A stretch of DNA of 64,000 bases from Persicaria tinctoria (Eukaryota > Streptophyta > Magnoliopsida > Caryophyllales > Polygonaceae). Every line of letters begins with the position of its first letter. Positions within the stretch are counted from its first letter, which is position 1. The stretch covers positions 4,178,896-4,242,895 of the forward strand of contig JBANSL010000008.1 in the NCBI GenBank assembly GCA_037127255.1. The letters run 5' to 3'. The position numbers and the translations under genes are program-made. Positions 57,277-64,000 of the stretch are shown piece by piece. Below the pieces are notes generated by a model that was not told the DNA's origin, made no database searches, and saw only the letters and a list, made by a program, of their open reading frames with translations.

Positions 57277-57745
57277 CGGACGACGGACGAAGGCGATGTT
57301 ATATTAGGATCTCTTATTCTTCTTCGCAGATCCACAAAGAAACAGAGAGGGAGAGCAATAATCAAGGCTTCTCGTTGGCGCTTCTTGTCGACAGGAGCAT
57401 TAGGTCTTGCAGCGCCTTGGGTAGCCCGATGATGGTGGGAACTTACTGGTAAGTATTTTGTGGCTAATTTAAATTATTTAGGATTGACATAAAACTCAGT
57501 ACGAATCGACGATAATTTAGAGTGATGATTTTATATTTATAGAGAAAATTCGAAATTGTTCGCGTAAATATGATATACTTCGTTTGTAAGTAGGATAATT
57601 TGAGATTTTGAGAGTTTTTTTATGGGTGAATTTAAAGATGTCAATGATATTGTAATTTTTTATTCGGTGGTATGGATAACTTTATTTTTAAGTATGTAGA
57701 ATAACTTTAGGGGTTTTTGTTGTTGGGTGAATTGCAATCCTTCTA
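57277..57745. other. Sequence downstream of the Copia insertion
   Basis: It continues the segment interrupted at 53204. A possible exon ends at 57448 (GGGAACTTACTG then GTAAGTATT). The rest, to the Helitron 5' end at 57746, is AT-rich and includes one TTATTCGGTGGTATGG unit. Confidence 0.35.
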
Positions 57746-60160
57746 TCCTACTATATCTTAAAGTTGAATATTTTGGAGAGTAGTATCCACGTATAGCCTT
57801 TTCCAAAAAATTTCCTCAATTGTTTTTTGCCCTTTTCTCTCTCTTCCTTCCTGAAAAACCTGAACGACCTGTTTTCTTTCTCTTTCCTTCTCTATCCTCT
57901 CTCTCCCAAGATCTGAAACTATCAAAACAAGGAAGCAGAAAAAGACCGGATTTGGGGCTGGGGTATCAAGAGAAACTTTGCCGCCGCCGTCCATTGTCGA
58001 TCAAGGTATCAGAGCTCATTGCAAATTGCAAGCAGCGAAGAGCGAGGGAGATGCAAGCGTCACCGTTGAAAGAACAAGCCCCTGTAGAGAGAAAGGTTTA
58101 TTCCTAATTCGAATTTCATTTAAATTCAATTTTCTAGGGTTTTGCCTCAATTCGATATCCCTCAAAGTTTGATTTTGTTGCTTTGACTGTATACATCTAG
58201 GGCTTGGCGAAGAGCGAGCGAGCGAGAGTGGGAAGGGGTTTCATCCATGGCGGAGCATGTGGCATCGATCTTTGGAACAGAAAAGGATCGGGTGAATTGC
58301 CCCATCTACTTCAAGATCGGAGCCTGCAGGCATGGCGATAGGTGTTTCAGGATCCATAGCAAGACTGGTGTTAGTCCTTCGCTCTTGCTTTCCAACATGT
58401 ACCAGCGCCCCGACTTGATCACTCCCGCCGTTGACGCCCAGGGCAATCCCATTGATCCTTACAAAATTCAAGAGCATTATGAGGTCTTTCCTTTATCTTA
58501 GATTCTATATTCACCGAAACTACCTGGAAACTAATTGTCCGACTGTTTTCTCCTTACCTGAATTTTCTGTCAGATGACTTTGAATCTGTTAGATTGTTAG
58601 GGTGTTTTGGAAACAATTGAAGATTCTACGATGATGAATAACAATGGTTTATCCTGGAAAATGATCATGAAATTGTCCAGTGCTTGCTGCCTTGGCAATT
58701 TGGTATTTTTTGATATATTTCACCTTGCAAAATCTAAGATGGGATCTCACTAATTGATTGACATGTTTTGTGAAACCTTTCCTCTTTAACTATTCCACCT
58801 AGAAATCGTTGTTTGCTTGTCCAGCTGTTGATTGAAATGGTGTAGGGTTTTTTTTTTGCCTTTATTTATGTTCTCTTTCTATGCTAAATTGCTGATGAGT
58901 AGGTCACTCTTCTAAAACTTTAGCTCATTGGTCTTCTAACAATTGATTTGAGAAACCGATAAGTTATGCATGACATGTGATGTGGCTGCTGTTGACTTAC
59001 AAATTGGGAGTTTTATGTTCAGATTGTTGTTTCTGAGTTTCTGAATTGGTTATCTATTTCAATTTCCTTCTTAATTGCTATTCGATTTCTGAATTTCCGT
59101 TCAATTTTGATTTCCTTGAATGAGGTGGATAATAATTGTATGGGAGCTGGTAACATTCGCATTTCTATGGAGATACCAAATGAGGTGGGAATGGTTGGTT
59201 TAGGTGATATTGCATAAGTTATGACAGCAACAATTAAGGTAACATTCACATTTTTTTTTTTTTCTGAAAAGTTTAAGTTATTTCAAACCTTAAACTAGCA
59301 AGAGCATGAATCATCTACTTGATCAAACGAAAATATGAATAAATTCTTCTATTCTGCCCTTAAAAATATGAATTAAGGCTCGATTATATGTTGATAAGGT
59401 AATTTGTTACCTACTTTGAGTATCTATTCCGCCCTTAAACTATAACCATTCAGGTTCAAATCTATCGATGGCAATGCAATTATCCTTGGTTTTGTTTCTG
59501 AGTGATACCAAACTGGTAGAATACTATAATATAATACATATTATTACTCTTTCTGAGTACAAATTCACATTATCATTACAAGGCTATAATATATATTCCC
59601 TTCTGCTATGTCATATATAGATATAGGATTACTGCAAGCTTATGTAATGTAGTCATAACATAATCGGATGGCCAGAAACTCATTCAAACTAGGTAGAAGC
59701 TTGTCGTGGACTAGGATAGGTAAACCTACCGAAAAAACAGGTTTTTAGGTCTGGTGTATGGCCGAGTTCAACTCAATACTGAGTTAAAGGCAGAGGAGGG
59801 ATAGATTTGCCACCACCAAGGATAACAAAAACATAAGTTTAGAGCCAAACAAACATAGAGTTGGAGTCACATTTATTGCTTTTTAAAACTGGTACCATAT
59901 TCATTGTTGTGTTTTTAACATCGCACATCAGGGGTGGTGGAAAATTCTACATGTGTGTGAAATAAAAATTAAAGCAAATCTCATATGTTTCATATGTTTC
60001 GTGATATGGGAAAAAATAGAAGAAATAAAATATTTGCAAAGTTCATTCTTATAATTTAGATTGGAATACCTTGATCGAAATTAATTCCTATTTTGTGGAT
60101 AATTCCTTTGTGATATTATTTTTTAAAATTTTAACATCAATTCAAATTAATTCAAATTAA
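57746..60160 (+). mobile_element. Helitron 5' part, truncated by a second Helitron, carrying a U2AF35 fragment
   Basis: The 5' end TCCTACTATATCTTAAAGTT, preceded by A, matches that of the complete copy at 60161 for about 110 bp, including CACGT(A/G) and the pyrimidine run. A second shared block (ACTGGTACCATATTCATTGT to GGTGGTGGAAAATTCTAC, about 59880-59960) recurs at 62405-62480. No 3' end is present before 60161. It carries the first part of U2AF35 (58247-58485). Confidence 0.6.
58247..58501 (+). pseudogene. U2AF35: Captured N-terminal fragment of splicing factor U2AF small subunit
   Basis: The frame begins [20 protein letters not shown] and continues through the first CCCH zinc finger ([20 protein letters not shown]), [15 protein letters not shown] and [10 protein letters not shown]. 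This is the conserved start of U2AF35, which recognises the 3' splice-site AG. After EHYE (about 58485) similarity stops at GAG-GTCTTT, a possible splice donor, and the frame ends at 58501. The RRM/UHM, second zinc finger and RS tail are absent. A leader-like GC-richer segment precedes it (57960-58246). It lies between a Helitron 5' end and a second Helitron, so capture is the likely origin. A C-to-F and S-to-I type drift in the finger tail (CFRIHSKTG) also suggests relaxed constraint. Confidence 0.88.
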
Positions 60161-60641
60161 TCCTCCTATATCTTAAAGTTGAGACCTTTAGAGAGTAGAG
60201 AAGCTATACACGTGGAGCATTCTCCAATTTTTTTCATTCTTTCCGTTTTTGCCCTTCTCTTCCTCTTTCTTTCTCCCGTTCTCTCTCCCACGATGTAAAC
60301 TTCTTTCTCTCCTTCTTTCATACCTGAGACAGAACCAGACCCTCAAGTGATGCACCGTCGTCCATCTTTTCCGCCCATAATCCCTTTCGAAGAAAACACG
60401 GTGAGTCTCCGTCTCAGGCGACTACTGAATCAGGGTTGGCAGCGACGGCTGTGGAGATGATCAGGCTGGAGATGAGGAGGAGAGAGAAAGGAGGCTGGGG
60501 CGTGGCGCAAGAACAACCAAATCCCACGGGCCGAGGGGTTGGGTGTGGGCGAGGCGACGGCGAGACCAGTGACCGGTATTTAATGTTGGTGCCGGGAAAT
60601 GGGATATGGAGTTGGATTTAGTGGATATGTAAACATCTGAC

Positions 60642-60813
60642 GGTTTCAAATTTCTTAGATTTTCAAATCGAATGTGAAATTGAAGTTGGGGTATACTTTT
60701 CGATTGGTAAATGATTTTGGTTTGGCAGGTTTCAAATTTCTTAGATTTTCAAATCGAATGTGAAATTGAAGTTGGGGTATACTTTTCGATCGGTAAATGA
60801 TTTTGGTTTGGCA
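60642..60813. repeat. 86-bp tandem duplication in the Helitron
   Basis: Two head-to-tail copies of an 86-bp unit (GGTTTCAAATTTCTTAGATT... to ...GATTTTGGTTTGGCA) at 60642-60727 and 60728-60813 differ at one visible position (GATTGG versus GATCGG). Confidence 0.93.
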
Positions 60814-61015
60814 GGGGATGAACTTAGGGTTAGGAGGTTGTAGTGTCACTCATATTCGCAATTGTGATATCTTTCCCTTCTTGTATCAAATATTCATATC
60901 AAGAACACCTGCTGCACTTTGCCAATTTTTCGACTTCTCCAGATGGTTGCATTTGAGGTTGGTTTTTTGTTTCAGTTTTTTTGTTTGTTTCATGATTCAT
61001 CTTCTTAATTATAAA

Positions 61016-61160
61016 TTAAGCAATTCTTATTATTGAAGCTATCAATTCTGTCAAAAATAAGGGCCTAGACATTCAATTTGGGGATTTTAGAATTAAGCAA
61101 TTCTTATGATTGAAGCTATCAATTTTGTCGAAAATAAGGGCCTAGGGATTCAATTTGGTA
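61016..61160. repeat. 77-bp tandem duplication in the Helitron
   Basis: TTAAGCAATTCTTAT(T/G)ATTG... GGGCCTAG(A/G)(C/G)ATTCAATTTGG occurs at 61016 and again 77 bp later, with a few substitutions. Confidence 0.88.
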
Positions 61161-61780
61161 TTGCTCTCGGCCTAATTACATGAGTTTGATGACATCTAAA
61201 GATTAGAGGAATGAAAGCTCTCGAAATTTATGGGTTTGAAATATCATTTAGTCATGCACGAAAGTGGGATGTTTGATAGATCTTATGATGTGAGTACATT
61301 GTACATCTTTAATCTACCAGAAATCATAACTTCCATGTCATGTTATGGGATTCTTTTATTTTTTTCAAGCTGTAGGGCATCTGACTTACCACAAAAGACT
61401 AAAACAAGACAAAAGCCACAAAACTGAAAAGGATTAGTAAAATAATTTTTATTATATAGCTGAGACTGTGAATGTGCATGATAATGCGCTGATACAAGAT
61501 AGTAATACAACAGCTACTAACTTTGAATCTTTGATAAATGCACCTCAGTTTTGTGCTGAGCTCATGTTTCTGGTCGCCAAAAAATTCCCAATTGTTTAGA
61601 TTGTATAACTTTTCATTTTTTTAAATGAAATATTTACAGAACCAATTTTCTAATAAACTGCACACAGCTACGCTTCTCTCTGAACAAATCTTGATAGGAT
61701 GTGGCTGGTTTAAGATCGCTGTCATTGCTAATGGTTGGTTGTACAAATTGGGAATGTAATTTCACTACATATTTTCTCAG

Positions 61781-61932
61781 GGAATCATTGCATCTGGCCT
61801 AAACTACGGGCTTCTCACATGGTCCAACAAAATATTGAGGGCTTCTTTGGTTGCTCTTTACTATCATGTTCAACCTGTAGCAGCAGCTTTCATGGCACTG
61901 GTCTTCCTTGGAAGCCCTATTTACTTGGGAAG
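61781..61932 (+). pseudogene. Captured exon of a WAT1-related (EamA) transporter
   Basis: After acceptor TTTTCTCAG the + frame reads [20 protein letters not shown], then [20 protein letters not shown] and [10 protein letters not shown], and ends at AAGG-GTT-type donor sequence near 61932. This is the conserved penultimate transmembrane region of WAT1-related/drug-metabolite transporters (GxxASxxNYxLxTWSNKxxGPxLVALYxPLQPxxxAxL). The typical ILGPALVAL reads ILRASLVAL, and NPLQP reads YHVQP. No other exon of the gene is obvious. It lies in the Helitron, so it is a captured fragment. Confidence 0.8.
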
Positions 61933-63282
61933 GTTGGGTTCTAAAATCCTCTTTAATCAACATTATTGTTGCGAGCAATTAATTTTCGCATAGCCCCTGT
62001 GCCAAAGGAATTGCTTATTTGTCCCTGACCTTTCCCACGATTTAAAAGTGTTGGGTGGGACAAGCTCTATCAAACAGAAGCTGCATTCATCACACAAGTA
62101 AATGATTAAGTGATGATTTGTAGGTAATCTATGGAAAAACTATGGGAAACTTGGGAAACTTCGAAGCCAGTACCTTATCCGAGACAAGCACATCTGTTGG
62201 ATGAGGATTTAGATGTGTAAGATCAGGAAAAAGTAAGTTTTCTTGAACTTAGTTATTGTTATCTTAAATTCTAATATTTCTCCATCTTTTGTAGTCTATG
62301 CTCTTTATGGCATCTTAAAGGGTTTTCTTCATATTTTGCTCTCTCTCTGCATAAACAAGAAATTTAGGTGACTCAAATTTGATGCAAATTAAGTACCCTA
62401 TGTATTTGTGAACTTGGTATCATATTCATGGTTGTGTTTTTAACAGCACACATCACGGGTGGTGGAAAATTCTACAGGGGTGAAATAAAAATCAAATTGC
62501 TACCCACGTTTCAAATTAATTTGAAGTTGGAATTTAAAAGTAATTTGAAAGATATAGAGACTTAATTTGTTAGTAATTGGAATTTATAGTACTAGAAATA
62601 TTGCATTTGAATTTTAGAAAGGTTACCCACTTTATTCTCATAAGGTTTTTTTTTTCTTTTTAATTTGGTAGTTATTTATCTAGGGAATTTGGTAGTTTTT
62701 TTTTTCTTTTTTTGTTTTCTTTTTTACCTTCATTAAACATATCTACCTAGGTTCTTTTTTAGTATAGACATGGAAGTTATCTTAATTTTCTACCCACGTT
62801 CTTTTTTAGTATAGACATGGAAGTTATCTTAGTTATTTTTATTAGTATGGAAGTTACTTAGTTATCCCACTCCCCCACTTTTTTCTTATACACCCATAAA
62901 ACATGGAAGTTACCTTCATTTTTCTTTACTAGTATGGAAGTTACTTAGTTATCCCACTCCCCCCACTCGCCTACTAAGCTAATAACGAGGCTTCCAATCC
63001 GAGGAACAAAAAACACAAACAAGCTCTTCTATTTTTCCTAGTCATTTCTACATCTGTTGAAGGTACCCTTCTACCTCTTTTTTTTTGGAATCATTGTTCA
63101 ATTGTGTAACTTATTCAACTTATATTTTTCAGTTGATGCTCAATCGATTTCCGAACATCCATCACAGAGTGCGCATGTACGTTTACTCAGTTTGTTCAGC
63201 AAACATGATGTGTTTCGAGTGGAAACCTTTCGATGTTTGTGTTGTTAATTTGACTTCGTTATTTGGTTACGTGCGGTTTCAA

Positions 63283-63663
63283 ATGGCACCACCCGTAGAT
63301 ACCATCAACACCTTAGATGGATCCACAAACAAAATTTGGACAATTCGGGGAAGGATTACCGTTCTTTGGACAACGTCTTATCGAGACTCTAAGGACGTCA
63401 ACGGAATTCAACTTATTATCATGGATGAACTGGTTATAAGTTGATTTATTTTTTGTTTTCATCTTATATATATTTATTATACATTTATACAATATATGAT
63501 CTTCTACACAGGGGGTACCATTCAGGGAATGATAACAAAAAGGAATGTTGCCAAATTTTCACCTATTATCAAGGAGGGCGGATTATATTCGTTCGATAAT
63601 TTTCTTCTCTCTGAGAACAAGGATTCCGTCAGATTTGCTCCTTACAAGATTCTAACCTTTTAA
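63283..63663 (+). CDS. Helitron RPA-like single OB-fold protein (DUF223 type), two exons
   Basis: Exon 1 (63283-63439) begins MAPPVDTINTLDGSTNKIWT and continues IRGRITVLWTTSYRDSKDVN, IQLIIMDELVI. A donor at 63440 (AA-GTTGAT) and acceptor ACACAG at 63511 join it in frame to exon 2 (63512-63663): GTIQGMITKRNVAKFSPIIK, EGGLYSFDNFLLSENKDSVR, FAPYKILTF-stop. This is the N-terminal single-stranded-DNA-binding OB fold of plant RPA70-like proteins (W-I-GRV--LW, LIL-DE, I-GTI, F---I-EG--Y---NF). At about 102 residues it has only one of the usual three or four OB folds and no zinc ribbon, so it is short or truncated. An upstream in-frame extension to about 63134 is possible after acceptor TTTTTCAG. Confidence 0.72.
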
Positions 63664-63915
63664 CCTCTACTACTAATGTAGTATATAAAGAGGTTTTTCA
63701 CAACGTATAGTTTGTAGAAACTTGTGTTGAGGACATATGCATGCATGCAGATGTTATGGCCCAGTTGATTATTATTTGTATGCATTGTGGTTGATTTATT
63801 TTACTTTATCAAACATGTTAAAGTAATTTATGTGTCGCTCATTCTTGTATCATATTAGTCGAAGGTAAGGTTCAGTTGAGTACTATGTTCTATACATCAT
63901 TACTATGTTAAAAAT

Positions 63916-63945
63916 CCCGTGCGTAGCGCACGGGCTATAGGCTAG
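63916..63945 (+). other. Helitron 3' terminus (hairpin plus CTAG)
   Basis: Perfect 8-bp stem CCCGTGCG/CGCACGGG with a TAG loop (63916-63934), 7 nt spacer, then CTAG (63942-63945) and host T. It serves as the termination signal for rolling-circle transposition in this family. Confidence 0.85.
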
Positions 63946-64000
63946 TTTAGTTTTATTTGTTTGTATGAGTAACTTTATCCTTGATACATTATTCGTTGAA

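Larger units (their letters stand above)
60161..63945 (+). mobile_element. Helitron with RPA-like gene and captured WAT1 exon
   Basis: The 5' end TCCTCCTATATCTTAAAGTT follows a host A. The 3' end has the hairpin CCCGTGCGTAGCGCACGGG (63916-63934), then CTATAGGCTAG and a host T: the textbook Helitron terminus (stem-loop about 10 nt before CTRR-T). The 3.8-kb body holds a WAT1-like exon (61781-61932) and a single OB-fold RPA-like gene (63283-63663). No Rep/helicase is present, so it is non-autonomous. RPA-like proteins are known passengers or accessory genes of plant Helitrons. Confidence 0.82.

Overview
This is plant nuclear DNA, from a eudicot as far as I can judge. It is AT-rich, has GT-AG introns, wall-associated-kinase-type receptor genes and a PNO1 gene, and is dominated by plant transposon classes (Copia and other LTR elements, CACTA, hAT, Stowaway, Harbinger, Helitron, TIR elements sitting in TA microsatellites). 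I cannot name the species; an asterid/Lamiales-like genome is only a guess. I saw no rRNA or true tRNA gene and no CRISPR array.

Layout. (1) 1-11.8 kb is tiled by six or seven terminal-inverted-repeat elements, each bounded by (TA)n tracts. One carries a FAR1-domain fragment and one seems to have captured a C-rich first exon. A minus-strand Helitron (7.76-10.79 kb) separates them. (2) 12-23 kb holds an orphan first exon of a wall-associated kinase (WAK-A), an LTR remnant, a retroposon with an 18-bp target duplication, a hAT element nested in an older Helitron relic, and the kinase exon of a second WAK (WAK-B) split by a solo LTR. (3) 23-34 kb is best read as one hugely expanded WAK-B intron filled with CACTA elements and a nested solo LTR, ending at WAK-B exons 2 and 1. 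(4) 34-42 kb contains an RNase H fragment, a second retroposon with a hairpin-rich tail, a hAT element with a Stowaway inside, and the only clearly intact host gene, PNO1 (39.7-40.4 kb, minus). (5) 42.2-46.0 kb is a miniature LTR element (TRIM) with two different solo LTRs nested in it. (6) 46.9-50.1 kb has an unrecognised small two-exon gene and a segmental duplicate of PNO1 broken by a solo LTR. (7) 50.5-52.7 kb is a third WAK (WAK-C) with exons 2 and 3 only and a perfect 378-bp in-frame duplication in the kinase exon. (8) 53.2-57.3 kb is a very young Copia element with identical LTRs and a 5-bp target duplication but no gag. (9) 57.7-63.9 kb shows two Helitron 5' ends and one 3' end, with fragments of U2AF35, a WAT1-like transporter and an RPA-like OB-fold protein.

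How it fits together. The host content is a decayed minus-strand WAK cluster linked to duplicated PNO1. Everything else is layered transposition, and many boundaries are fixed to the base by target-site duplications or by comparison with an uninterrupted paralogue in the same window. The least ordinary observations are the family of TA-microsatellite-inserted TIR elements with shared ends and ATTATTCGGT-type repeats, the retroposon whose 3' end is a row of short hairpins, the gag-less Copia copy with identical LTRs, and the kinase exon with an internal N-lobe duplication.
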